Below are positions 52,164 to 62,292 of a DNA stretch of 64,000 nucleotides, piece by piece (position 1 is the first letter of the stretch; every line of letters begins with the position of its first letter). A program made the position numbers and the translations under genes. Origin of the DNA: Symbiodinium kawagutii (lineage: Eukaryota; Sar; Dinophyceae; Suessiales; Symbiodiniaceae); NCBI GenBank assembly GCA_009767595.1, contig VSDK01013445.1:6449-70448 (forward strand). The letters are read 5' to 3'. A model generated the notes under the pieces. That model was given only the letters and a program-made list of their open reading frames with translations, ran no database searches and had not been told where the DNA came from.

Positions 52164-54707
52164 TCAACCTTCAAACTGCCCCGATCTCATCTCGATCTCA
52201 TCTGACTCCTCTTTCTCCTGCCTTGCAGGCAATGCATTTGCAATGAAGCTCGAACTCGAAGCAGGCCCTGACTCCAAGCTTTGAGCGCAGCTGGTGAGCA
52301 CAGCGCTCTGGCTGGACGCCAGGCTCCCAGGTCCAAAGCTAGATGCAGGAAGTGCATCTTGCGAAGCCTCTTGGTGTGGCACTTGCCCCGAAGCACAGGA
52401 CTTATTCGAAGATGCCACGGAAGCATCGTGTCGCATCTGTTCCTTGCTGCCACGAAGAACTCGCAATGCCTCGTCCAAGCCTTCCAACTTTTCCCCTGAA
52501 AGGCTCTCCTCCAACTCATCGCCCGTGGAAGGTGCCGTGGTGCTGTCGGGATCACCCTGGACTGGGAGGAGGTACTGCTTCCACCCATCGGCATCTTTGC
52601 CCAGCTCTTCGAGCACAAAGACCAAGTTCTTGATCGCATCTTGGCTTCGCGGATGCTCCAGGCCGTACCTCTTACGAAAGACAGGAACGACCAGCTGCAG
52701 CAACTCCTCGGCCTCCGGCAGTCGACTCGGCTCCTTTGTTTGGATCAGCAGCTTTGCCAGGACGACACGTTGCTTCAGTAAATCCGGATGGTCACCTGGC
52801 ACGCGGTGTTGCAGAGAGTCGGCTGCTTCACGCACCTTTGCAATCGAATCTTCAACACTGACAGACTGCTCCTGGTGCACTGACTGGCGGAACTGCCCAT
52901 CATCTCGATCACGCGAAGAAACGCAACTGCGAAAGTTGTGCATGCTCGCCAGGGTGTCCGGGTGGTCCTCTCCAAGAACTCGGCGCCTTTTATCAAGGAC
53001 CTCTTTGTGCATCTTCTCAGCTTCTTGCCACTTGCCTTGTTCTTGAAAGACAACCGCAAGGCTGCTCATGCTCTTCAGGGTGTCCTGTTGGTCCTCTCCA
53101 AGAACTCGGCGCATGCTTTCCAGGACCACTCTGTGCATCTTCTCAGCTTCCTGCCACTTGCCTTGTTCTCGCAAGACCTTCGCAAGGTTGTTCATGCTGC
53201 CGAGGGTCTCCTGGTGGGCCTCTCCAAGAACTCGGCGCCTTTTATCAAGGACCTCTCTGTGCATCTTCTCGGCTTCCTGCCACTTGCCTTGTTCTTGCAA
53301 GACATTCGCAAGGTTGTTCATGCTGTTCAGGGCGCGCTGGTGTTCCTCTCCAAGAATTCGTTGCCTTTTCTCCAGGACCTCTCTGTGTATCTTCTCAGCT
53401 TCCTGCCACTTGCCTTGTTCTTGAAAGACGATGGCAAGGTTATTCATGCTGCTCAGGGTGTACTCGTGTTCCTCTCCAAGAACTTGGCGCCTGGCTTGCA
53501 GGATCTGTCTGTGCATCTCCTCAGCTTCCTGCCACTCGCGTTGTTCTTGAAGGAGAACGGCAAGGTTGTTCATGCTGCCCAGGGTGTGCTGGTGTTCCTC
53601 TCCGAGAACTCGGCGCCTTTTATCAAGGACCTCTCTGTGCATCTTCTCAGCTTCCTGCCACTTGCCTTGTTCTTTCAAGAAGTTCGCAAGGTTGTTCATG
53701 CTGCTCAGGGTGTGCTGGTGGTCCTCTCCAAGAACCCGGCGCCTTTTGTCAAGGACCTCTCTGTGCATCTTCTCGGCTTGCTGCCACTTACCTTGTTTTG
53801 AAAGGACACTCGCAAGCTTGTTCATGCTGCTCAGGGTGTCCTTGTGGTCCTCTCCAGCAACTTGGCGCCTTTTCTCCACGACCTCTCTGTACATCTTCTC
53901 AGCTTCCTGCCACTTGCCTTGTTCTTGAAAGACAGTGGCGAGGTTGTTCTTGATTGTCATATCACAGACCTCTCTGTGCCTCTTCTCGGCTTGCTGCCAC
54001 TTGCCTTGCTTTTGAAGGACACCCGCAAGCTTGTTCATGCTGCTCAGGGTGTCCGGGTGGTCCTCTCCAAGAACTCGGCGCCTTTTATCAAGGTCCTCTT
54101 TGTGCATCTTCTCAGCTTCCTGCAGCTTGCCTTGTTTTACAAAGGCGGTAACCAGGTTGTTCTTGATTGTCAGAGTTCGCTTGTTGTTTTTGTGGTTTGA
54201 TGTTTGTTGATATATAACTTCAGCTGTCTGCTGCTTTTCTTCGATTTCGAGTGCCTTGTTTAGCACGTCAATTTTTCCTTCGGGCAGTCTCGAGTGGGCT
54301 AAGTGCAAGAGATCTTTCAGGAACGTCTCTGCCTGTTGCCAGCGACCTTTTACAGTGTATACAGATGCAAGGATGTTTCCACATAGCTGGTGGCATCGAC
54401 GCCGTTTGTGAAATTGACTCCACGTTTGCAGCTCTTTGCCAGGTTTTCCGTGCCGTTCTCCCAATAGCAAGCTGACTCGAACCTGCACTTCCTCAGCTTT
54501 CGACCACTTCCTCTCCACTGCCAACTGGACTATAGAAATGATGTCTTCTCCAATCTGGTAGAAACTTCGAGTCTTCATTGCAGGAAGGCTAGGGCGGCGT
54601 TTGCAAAGGTTGAGTGTTTCAGTTGATGTTCTGATCAGCTGACGCACCTCCTGTTCTACCTTGAAGTGGAGGAAATGAAGGCATGGTTCTATGTCTGCAT
54701 GTAGCAA
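52164..54707 (-). CDS. kinesin-light-chain/nephrocystin-like TPR protein
   Basis: 847 codons without intron. Residues 1-150: unrelated helical region. About residues 180-600: ten 42-residue tetratricopeptide units of the TPR_12/kinesin-light-chain type (core QGKWQEAEKMHREVLDKRRR, then VLGEDHPDTLSSMNNLA); the second unit is cut to about 25 residues. After two further degenerate units comes a Ser/Ala/Glu-rich tail (about 740-847). Such arrays form superhelices that bind protein partners; no enzymatic domain is present. No ATG begins the frame: a stop lies three codons upstream of the TTG, and the first ATG is codon 44 (MKTRSFYQIGED), so either that is the start or an upstream exon is spliced on after ATGATATGAG. 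Flanked by direct 300-bp repeats. TPR_12 genes of this kind are abundant in algae and bacteria. Confidence 0.8.
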   Translation of the reverse strand: MLHADIEPCLHFLHFKVEQEVRQLIRTSTETLNLCKRRPSLPAMKTRSFYQIGEDIISIVQLAVERKWSKAEEVQVRVSLLLGERHGKPGKELQTWSQFHKRRRCHQLCGNILASVYTVKGRWQQAETFLKDLLHLAHSRLPEGKIDVLNKALEIEEKQQTAEVIYQQTSNHKNNKRTLTIKNNLVTAFVKQGKLQEAEKMHKEDLDKRRRVLGEDHPDTLSSMNKLAGVLQKQGKWQQAEKRHREVCDMTIKNNLATVFQEQGKWQEAEKMYREVVEKRRQVAGEDHKDTLSSMNKLASVLSKQGKWQQAEKMHREVLDKRRRVLGEDHQHTLSSMNNLANFLKEQGKWQEAEKMHREVLDKRRRVLGEEHQHTLGSMNNLAVLLQEQREWQEAEEMHRQILQARRQVLGEEHEYTLSSMNNLAIVFQEQGKWQEAEKIHREVLEKRQRILGEEHQRALNSMNNLANVLQEQGKWQEAEKMHREVLDKRRRVLGEAHQETLGSMNNLAKVLREQGKWQEAEKMHRVVLESMRRVLGEDQQDTLKSMSSLAVVFQEQGKWQEAEKMHKEVLDKRRRVLGEDHPDTLASMHNFRSCVSSRDRDDGQFRQSVHQEQSVSVEDSIAKVREAADSLQHRVPGDHPDLLKQRVVLAKLLIQTKEPSRLPEAEELLQLVVPVFRKRYGLEHPRSQDAIKNLVFVLEELGKDADGWKQYLLPVQGDPDSTTAPSTGDELEESLSGEKLEGLDEALRVLRGSKEQMRHDASVASSNKSCASGQVPHQEASQDALPASSFGPGSLASSQSAVLTSCAQSLESGPASSSSFIANALPARQEKEESDEIEMRSGQFEG
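52950..54150 (-). repeat. 126-bp tandem repeats inside the TPR gene
   Basis: Each TPR unit is one 126-bp repeat. Units stay so similar in DNA (CTTCTCAGCTTCCTGCCACT and TTGCCTTGTTCTTG recur) that the opposite strand is also open for nearly 290 codons, which is an artefact. Confidence 0.9.
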
Positions 54708-55396
54708 GAGCTCATATCATGGGTGAATGAATTCATAGACCTAGAGCTATTAACATCCAAACAGCCATAAATCTGAGAGCCATGACAGTAATACCGACAT
54801 TGCCACTGACACCTAAAAGATACCGATAATCGATGTCAATGTCATAAAGCTTAGTGATTCGGTCATCGCATCGCAGAAGAAGCTCGGACCAACAAATTGA
54901 AGCCGCAATATGCCGACATTCGTGTACATCGAAGCGTACCATGCATGAAGAATTTTTGCTGATTTTCAAGCACAACTTGTAGAGAATCATCCTGCTTGAT
55001 GGCATCCTTTTCCATGTTTCAGGCTCAAACGCAGATACTCAAAGTCTTGTCTTCGGAAATGTCTTTGTCTGACCTGGGAGCACGGGTTGCATTTGCCAAC
55101 ACATGGTTTCACCACACAGAAACGATCCGAGAAAATGCGCATCGGCCCTGGAGTCCCAGGACTTGCAGTTGAAAGAACCGCCAAACCCGGCCATGAGGTC
55201 CACCCAAGCCACAACGCGCTCCCTGGGTCCCTTGGAGCCCGCACCTTCACTCAGCGCATGGGGTATAGTCGAGTTGAAGGGTCTGGGCGCGGCTTCATCG
55301 CGAGCAGCTGGTTGATCATGGTGAATTGATGAACCCTTCGCCAGCGGCGAATCAACTGATTGTAATGGTGCATCATGAGTCATGGATGAGTAACAG

Positions 55397-55700
55397 GATC
55401 TAACCATGCTTTTGTCGTGGCCAATTCTTGTTCATAGTTATTCATGATGGATTGTAGTTGTTAGGGCCCCATTTCTTCAAAAAAGCGAACGCAACATCAA
55501 CCTTTTCTGGCTGGCTGTCCGGAAAGCATCTCTAAAACAAAACTCTTGGTTGGCCTGTTGTCCATTCGGACAGACCGCCAACCGGCGGACTCAGCAGCTT
55601 TGTGTCCAGGTTGGTTATGAACCACATGAGCAGTGACAAAAAAATGAACCATGCCATCCCTCATTTTTGGTATTTCCAGTCCACGAGTCTCTAATAGCCT
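55397..55700 (+). repeat. 300-bp dispersed repeat, right copy flanking the TPR gene
   Basis: Direct-orientation partner of 51378-51679; the two copies start about 4.02 kb apart with the TPR gene between them. Confidence 0.85.
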
Positions 55701-57543
55701 TCTTCAAACTAAGTAACTTGTTCACGCACGATCTTAGCATTACCAATCAGCTATAGAACCTTTGCTGCCCCCACATTCCGATAAAACTGCTCAGGGACTA
55801 AGCACTGCATTAGCAGTGTGCAATGGTTTTGTGATCCTTGATGGATTTTTTGTACGGGGGTACTCCTTTGCTCCTAGCAGTAATAGCTACTTCCAATCAA
55901 GAAAACTAGATGAGTAGGTGTACCAGCTCTTCTTGGTGGCTCAAGACCAGAACGCACACGGAAAAAAGAATGAATTACATTCGACAGAAAATCATGCGAA
56001 TGTGTATTATATCTCAATTTCTATCTCTATTTCTATATCTCTCTATCTCTCTATCTATCTATCTATCCATCCATCCATCTATCTATCCATCCATCCATCT
56101 ATCTATCCATCCATCCATCCATCTATCTATTCCTGTGTGTGTGTGTGCGTGTGTGCTTGTGCATGCAGAAGCGAATGTAATGGTGCCTCAAAAAAGCACA
56201 TACTGACATACTGTTCTGCTACTGGTCCTGTGCTAACAGAGGGTTTTCCTAGTAACTTGTCCTGGCAACTGCCCACCTTGATTGCCCGCCTTCGAGCTTG
56301 TCATTAAGTGGAACTCTTCAACTGTCGACTTTACTGTTGCCATTGCCAAAATTGAAACTGGCAAAGGAAGGAACAGGAACTCTCCCCCTGAAGGGTGGTG
56401 AATTCTTATCACCACAAAGCGAACCTTTTCTTCTCCCTGTCCCGCGCCGCGCACCAGCTCCCTGCATATCCAGGTGGTGTGCCGTGCATGCGTGTGCCGT
56501 GCATGCGTGTCCACAGCCAGGTTCGCAGATCCCGTAACCCATTCCTTCTGACTCAAAAATGCCATGAACCATTCTCAAGCATCATTACCTAGTCAACGAT
56601 CCATCATGACCATCGTTCACTATACTATTATCAACCGTCCGTTTTCTAGAGGTGACTGGCTATCCGCTGCACTCACAGAGGCTTGAGGGAAGTGGCCACC
56701 CCCTGCAACACAAAGCCTAAAATGACCGGGGCAACGATCAGTTTTTCGCAGCTGATGATGAACTAGTGATTCTCAACAAATTTGTGTTGTATAGTATGGC
56801 GCAGGTAATGATTGGCCATAGGTTTTCAGAGATGTTCCGTTCTTTACCAAACCTGTCTTCACTTGGACTCCATGCAAACTCAACTGGGCCCCTTGTGGTA
56901 ATGTCTGCGGCTCGGATCCTGTGGTTGAAAACTCAACGCCGGGATGAACCTTGCAAAGAGAGTTTTCTGCGAAATGTTTTCCAGCTCGGATTCATGACGA
57001 AGCTTCGCACAGGCAGCCCAGCAAGCTTTTTGGAAGTTATCATGGAGAAGATTGCCAGGAGAGACTGCAGCAATCTTCGCATTCATGTTCGGTTGATATG
57101 GAATGAACAAAGATACAGAGAAGTAGCCATAACGAGCCTTCCTCCTCCTGGTGCAATTCCCTCCCGGACCAAACGCCCCTGATACTTTCGGGCTGAAGAA
57201 TACCAGCCCGAGTGCTGTCACTTAAAAAGAAATGAGGAAGAAAAGCATTTCGATGTCAGTGACTGCTAATGACCACCCCGAATGTTGGGTATGAGGGATC
57301 TTTTAATCATTACTTGTGGTTGGTTTCTACGCATTTTCTTTCCATCGCCGTCTCGAAGAGTTCAGCAGAGCCGAAGGCGAGTTTTTCCATCGCATTACCA
57401 AACACCATTCTCTTTGGCACTGGACCGCAATCGATGCCAGCTTTGCCATGGTGGTATCCCGCAAGCATCCCGAAAGATCATCAACAAGGCAACCAACCAA
57501 TTTTGCTCGGGGGATCTAGGGGGTACATCATTCATGGACTCAC
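55701..57543. other. mostly non-coding
   Basis: Contains the TATC/CATC tract at 56030-56130. A 138-codon plus frame at 56766-57182 and opposing minus frames are open but unrecognised. 56480-56515 has a perfect direct duplication of CCGTGCATGCGTGT. Confidence 0.45.
56020..56155 (+). repeat. (TATC/CATC)n and (TG)n microsatellites
   Basis: About 110 bases of TCTA, TATC and CATC units followed by GTGTGTGTGTG. Confidence 0.95.
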
Positions 57544-57685
57544 CTGAATGTTCGCGGCCAAAAATCATCCAAGAGACTGGAGCTTCTTGAATGATGAAGC
57601 CCCGCGATGCTTGCATGTTTAGAATCCAGGTGGCACCGGCAAAGTTCCCATTGAAGGCTTCTGGCACCGTGGCCGCAGGAGGAGA
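57544..57685 (-). CDS. exon of unidentified domain, paralogue of the 43.0 kb exon
   Basis: 142-bp exon with nearly ideal splice sites: acceptor TTGACCACTTTTATTTTTCAG-like tract and donor TTCAG/GTGAGT. It reads SPPAATVPEAFNGNFAGATW, ILNMQASRGFIIQEAPVSW and MIFGREHS. Phase 0 to 1. The pattern shared with 43009-43112 is given there. Function unknown; likely part of a multi-exon gene including the exons at 58330 and 59212. Confidence 0.6.
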
Positions 57686-58329
57686 CTGAAAAATAAAAGT
57701 GGTCAAGGCCGTCAGAAATCAATGGAATAAAGCGGCTTGGAGTTGAAGTTTACAAGTTACGAAATGTAGACCCCGTTCATATGCTAAAGCTTCCTGGCGG
57801 GCAGCAACTTAAAGCCCACGCTTACATCTAAAACCAGCTCATTTGATATAGCTGAATTGAGTCCAGAGGAGCCGTTATGTGAGCGCGCATTTGTGTGCAA
57901 CATTTTGGATCTATGTAAGAGATTTTCCCTTCTCTGGTGTTGCGCTGAACAAAACCACAGGATTGCTCCATGTTGTTGTAGGCATGATGATATTTGGGCT
58001 GTGACACACCCTCGCAAAGTCAGCTTAGTTCAATCTTCAAGTAAAACTAATACAGCTAGATTGTTTCCGTTGATAAACCAGCCTTCAAGTCCTCCTCATT
58101 GCGTTTTTGAATTGACAGTAACGTGCCGGCATAGAGCTCAACCGGTCATCATCGCAACCAACCACGAGCTCAGGAGCGGCCGGGCAATTGGAAACGTTAT
58201 TGAGAGACCTGTGAACCCTGTCACACGTCAGTGAAGTCACACGTTTTTTGCCGTTGCGCGTTAGTCGCTATGGGCTATGGTTGTTGATGTTGCGCGAGTC
58301 CTGTCGGGGTGCTGCACAGTTCCCCTCAC

Positions 58330-58426
58330 AGCATCGTAGTTGCCGCAGTGGATACGGTTCCCTCAAAGCACACGGTATGTCCCACCGGTTGGAACTCAAC
58401 CTGTCTCATGCGCATGGCAACTGCAG
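58330..58426 (-). CDS. exon of unidentified protein
   Basis: Islet reading AAVAMRMRQVEFQPVGHTVC then FEGTVSTAATTM, donor ATGCT/GTGAGG, acceptor CAACAG or CTGCAG. Same strand as the exons at 57.6 and 59.2 kb, perhaps the same gene. Confidence 0.35.
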
Positions 58427-58443
58427 CTGTTGTCTGGTTCCTC

Positions 58444-58562
58444 GCTTATTTCTTCATTTCCTTCCTTTCCTTCCTTCCTTCTGTTTTTCCTTCCTTCCGT
58501 CCGTCCGTTCGTCCTTCCTTCCCTCCCTCCTTCCCCTTCTCCTTCCTTCCTTACTTCCTTCC
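58444..58562. repeat. (CTTC)n polypyrimidine tract
   Basis: About 120 bases of CTTC, TTCC and GTCC units, pyrimidine-only on this strand except for scattered G. Confidence 0.95.
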
Positions 58563-59211
58563 GATATTTACGTCTTTGCTCCTGGCACTCTAATGTGAAC
58601 TGAAGCTTTCACCAGAACATTCAGAGCATTGGACGGAGTGTAGGGGTGGGCCCATTGACAAGCCGGACACACCATCAAGGGACCAAGAGATGCAAGTACA
58701 GTTTCCAACCCGGGCGCCCTTCATGATCTGTTTGAAGATTTAAAGTAATGTCTAAAATCGATACGGATATACCCGGATATATAATTCACACATGTAGACG
58801 CTGTAAGATAGCACGGAACATAGGGCAAGACCTCAACAAGTTGCAAAGGTTTCATTCCTTGGTCAAATGTAATTGGTAATATGCTACGTGCACCTCAGTG
58901 TGTCTCCAAACACGGGCATCACAGGCACCATGACCTTCAAACCAGAGAAACAAACGAGAACCCTGCTGCTGCGCTATACCTCATTGATTATACCTCATTG
59001 ATTGATAACTAAGATCGATTGCTCATTAGTGTTCAACTCTGGTGAATCATCCATCCCACTAGCACGTCATTATGTCATTGTTGTCAATACGATTGTAACC
59101 AGTGCACCCCGTTGAACGATGACCATCATCAACTATAAACTGAATGAATTACAAATGGTCAAATGAGCCGTCCGTCCCCGTGGCACCGTCGTTGGACGGC
59201 TCCAGCTGCAC

Positions 59212-59337
59212 CTGTTTCTCCGGTCGCAACGAAGCAAATGCCGCTGGAGACCAAGCTCACATCCCTCAGAAACGACACCCCCGGCACCCAACGGCACCGG
59301 CACAAACCAATGGCACCCCATGACCCAGTGGAAGGCA
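59212..59337 (-). CDS. exon of unidentified Cys-containing protein
   Basis: 126-bp exon, acceptor GCGCTGTTTTGCAG, donor AACAG/GTGCAG, phase 1 to 1. It reads PSTGSWGAIGLCRCRWVPGV then SFLRDVSLVSSGICFVATGE. The CxC followed by F...G..xVxG resembles extracellular Cys modules frequent in alveolate surface proteins, but this is only a resemblance. Another frame is also open. Confidence 0.4.
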
Positions 59338-59489
59338 CTGCAAAACAGCGCACCCGATGGTATCCTGGCTCCAAAGCACAGGCAACCCAAACCTTCCTTT
59401 GAAGTAAGAACCACAATAGCTCTGCTAGAAGAAATCTTTGAGAATAAGTTTGCATGCACATAAGCCTAGGTTCTTCGCATTATCTAAGA

Positions 59490-59965
59490 AGAAATCAAAG
59501 CACATATGTGCATAAACAAAAAATACTAAATGAATAAATAAACAAACAACAAAATATATAAAGAAGATAAATAGACAAATAGATAAACAATGATAAACAT
59601 AAAGGAAACGGGTGAAAAAAAAATTGTTTAGAGAAATAAGTAAGCAAATTAAAAAAATAAACAAATCAATAGATGAATAAATAAGTAAATGACTAGATAA
59701 GTAAATAAAAAAGACAGAAAGAAAGAAAGAAAAAAAGAAACAAACAAATAAATGAATAAAGTAATAAGTATAATTGATAAATGAAGAAAATAAACAAATG
59801 AATAAAGACAATAAACAAACCAATTAGATAGATTAATAAATAAATGAATGAATAAAATAGATACTGCAAATGAACAAATGAATTAGCAAATAAGTAAATA
59901 GATCTATGAAACTAAATGAATGAATAAAGAAGAACAATAACCAATTTCTTAAAAAATCAATAAAT
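59490..59965 (+). repeat. A-rich tetranucleotide tract (AAAT/AAAC/AATA/ATAG)n
   Basis: About 475 bases of mixed 4-bp units such as AAAC, AAAT, AATA, ATAG and GAAA, nearly free of long T or C runs. The 132-codon minus frame across it (Phe/Leu/Ile-rich) is an artefact. Confidence 0.9.
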
Positions 59966-60042
59966 AGATAATGCACGTGAGTGCACACATACAGGGATCA
60001 CATGTCCCTTAAGGCAAGCATCACAAGAACCCCAGCCAATTT

Positions 60043-60354
60043 TCACAGTGAAGACACCAATCCTCCCGATCTTATCACATGAAGGATGAAAAGTTCAGCA
60101 TCACGAACGGTAAGCAGAGATGTCAGCTCAAGCGCAAAGAAAACAACGTGAAGCGTTCGTTCAACAAACATCAACAAACTTTGTGGAACGTCAAGGGGTT
60201 CGTCGTTACAGAGTTCCTGTTGCACCGGTGGGCACTGCCCTAGTGCTGGATTGTTAGCAAAGTGCTCAATGGCCACCGTGCCCAACACTGAACCTGCCCC
60301 CGATATGACACCGGTATGTGTGTTTAGAATTGCCTTCAAGGCCTCAAAGTGCAA
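60043..60354 (-). CDS. hypothetical protein fragment
   Basis: A 103-codon frame with balanced composition: HFEALKAILNTHTGVISGAG, GTVAIEHFANNPALGQCPPV and a hydrophobic MFVERTLHVVFFALELTSLL. May hold one membrane helix. Not recognised; a splice acceptor (CATATCGGGGGCAG) lies inside. Confidence 0.3.
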   Translation of the reverse strand: MHFEALKAILNTHTGVISGAGSVLGTVAIEHFANNPALGQCPPVQQELCNDEPLDVPQSLLMFVERTLHVVFFALELTSLLTVRDAELFILHVIRSGGLVSSL

Positions 60355-61400
60355 AAGGCTTCAAAATGCACAACCACCCAATACCCACCAGTGCCCACAA
60401 GCATCATAAGAAGTATTGTTCTCCCTCTCGCTTGAACACCCTGTCCATCAAGTGCGTGCATTTACCCGTTCTTTTTTTTTGGATTTTTGTTCGAACATAA
60501 TGAGCTACCTCACTCGAATGCTTCACCACTTCTCTCTGGTCGGCTCAATCTGTCGCTATCAGCCCAGAATCAATTCGGTCACCTGGAAATTTCCAGGAAC
60601 AGATTTGGGCTCGTAGTTGGCCCACATCCTCACCACAAGTTCATCTCTCGTCGCTTTCGTCGCGTTCGTTTTTGATCCGGAGCCTGCCCGTGAAGAAAGT
60701 GGGGCTCGTATTCCCCAAAAAATGTTGCAAAATCTATGGTCGGACTGCTTACCAGCAAATCAGAACCCAAATAAATCAATCAAGGGAGTGTTTCCCCAAG
60801 TCTTTGGTCGTGTGCTATGGACATGTCTCAACAGCCGCAGGCCACTTCCATCGGAAACCTTCACTTTGGAAAGAACACAGGGATTTGCATCTGGGTTTGC
60901 ACAGGCTGCTAGGCACCTCGTCAATTGACAAATGATTTAAAGCAGGGCACTTCGTAAGAAAAAACAAAGGCTGTCTAGCATGCCTTCAACCTTAAAATTT
61001 GCACACTTACATGAGTACTTACATGCACAGGCGTTCAAGTATAGATCTCGCTGCAAAAGCACGGAGCTCGCTTGCAGTCACGGGCCATACGTGCAATCAA
61101 AAGACAAGGCACCCCTAGGTGACATGAAAATTTGAATAAGCTTGCTGCAGGCACATGCTGACTTTGGTTGCAAAGAATGCAGCTCCACATGGTGTCCGTG
61201 CCTAGGCATGCAAAAATGCGAAAAACATTGGAATTTGGATGATAGGGGAAACATGTTCATGATGGTTCCTGAATAGATATGCTTGTGTTTTGTTTGAACC
61301 CCTCCCTGATCATTTTTATTTCCCGCCTGGAAACATTTTTATTTTCACCAGCTAAAACACCACCAGCGACGATGGCGCACCTGTCTGCAGAAGGCCGCCG
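60355..61400. other. non-coding stretch
   Basis: Only short overlapping ORFs. A segment near 60560 (AGCCCAGAATCA, then CACCTGGAAATTTCC) resembles one near 44840 and may be a short dispersed repeat. Confidence 0.4.
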
Positions 61401-61404
61401 AAAA

Positions 61405-61458
61405 CCTCTCCGCCCTCTCCGCCCTCTCCTCCGCCCTCTCCGCCCTCTCCGCCCTGAG
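61405..61458 (+). repeat. (CCGCCCTCT)n 9-bp minisatellite
   Basis: Five to six units with one 3-bp slip. In the plus frame starting at an ATG near 61371 (MAHLSAEGRRK) they encode RPL repeats. Confidence 0.9.
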
Positions 61459-61599
61459 GGCATAGCCTCGACACTTCCGGTGCTCGATCTTGGAGCTCAA
61501 GGTGACTGTTTTTGGGGGTTGGTGCTGATGGTCGTGAACCATCATTAATGGTCGACAATCGTGCATGCTATTCAGAAGGACAGCAGCTATCCAACATAC

Positions 61600-61746
61600 A
61601 CACAGGCCGGCACGCTATGCGCGAGCTTCACACCCGGGGATCCTTGTGATCGAGCGCCCAACGAGCAGAGGAAAGATCAAGACCGCAGAGCGAATGCGAT
61701 TCTTGCTGTTCTCCAGGAAACCAGTGCCGGGAAAAAAACGACAATG
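61600..61746 (+). CDS. exon candidate, unidentified
   Basis: Plus frame AGTLCASFTPGDPCDRAPNE then QRKDQDRRANAILAVLQETS, protein-like, ending at a stop at 61748. No splice borders resolved. Confidence 0.25.
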
Positions 61747-62176
61747 TAACAGGAATTGTTAGGCGCAAGCTCTCAACCATGCCCGATACGAACTTCGTCC
61801 GACTGCATGCCCCCTGGGGGGAATTGAGCCTGTCGAGGGGGGGAATAATTGAATTATTCAATTATTAGTGACTTTTGGAGGTCCTGTCCCTGCCAATTAC
61901 TTGCCAAAGCAAGAGCAACTTCAGCTAGCTGACGGTCGCTTTCGTGATAAAATGAACAATCAATCCAATATGAAATGTTCTTAGATGTGCTTAGGGATTC
62001 TTAAGCAACTTAAGCAAATTCATCACCAGACTTTCCAAGCAACTGCACAGTAAAGGTGACTACCCCGGCGCCACCACCAATGCAGCACAGCGCGTCAACG
62101 ACGTGACCGGGAGTATAGCTTCACGAAATGCGTGCAGGTTCGCCACTTGCCCTCAGCTGCGTGTTTGTCATGAGGC

Positions 62177-62292
62177 GGTTTCTCAAGATAAGGGACCTTA
62201 AAATGGATGGTTTATTACATTTTTACATTTTATTCCTATAAATGCGTCACATCAAACATGATTTGGAAGGTCCCCTGTGGCTTGAGAAGACC
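62177..62292. mobile_element. MITE-like hairpin family, copy
   Basis: Left arm GGTTTCTCAAGATAAGGGAC and inverted right arm GGTCCCCTGTGGCTTGAGAA with an AT-rich middle; the arms resemble those at 17221-17325. Confidence 0.5.

Noticed and set aside
52938..53801. 287-codon plus-strand ORF
   Set aside because: Antisense shadow of the tandem TPR units; the minus frame has clear TPR consensus.
55930..55955. GGCTCAAG as a possible relic of the dinoflagellate spliced leader
   Set aside because: Only the last eight bases match; the rest of the leader is absent.
59425..59823. 132-codon Phe/Leu/Ile-rich minus ORF
   Set aside because: Lies wholly in the A-rich tetranucleotide tract.
61838..61868. AT-rich near-palindrome as a terminator
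   Set aside because: Imperfect, no adjoining gene, and rho-type terminators are not expected in this nuclear context.
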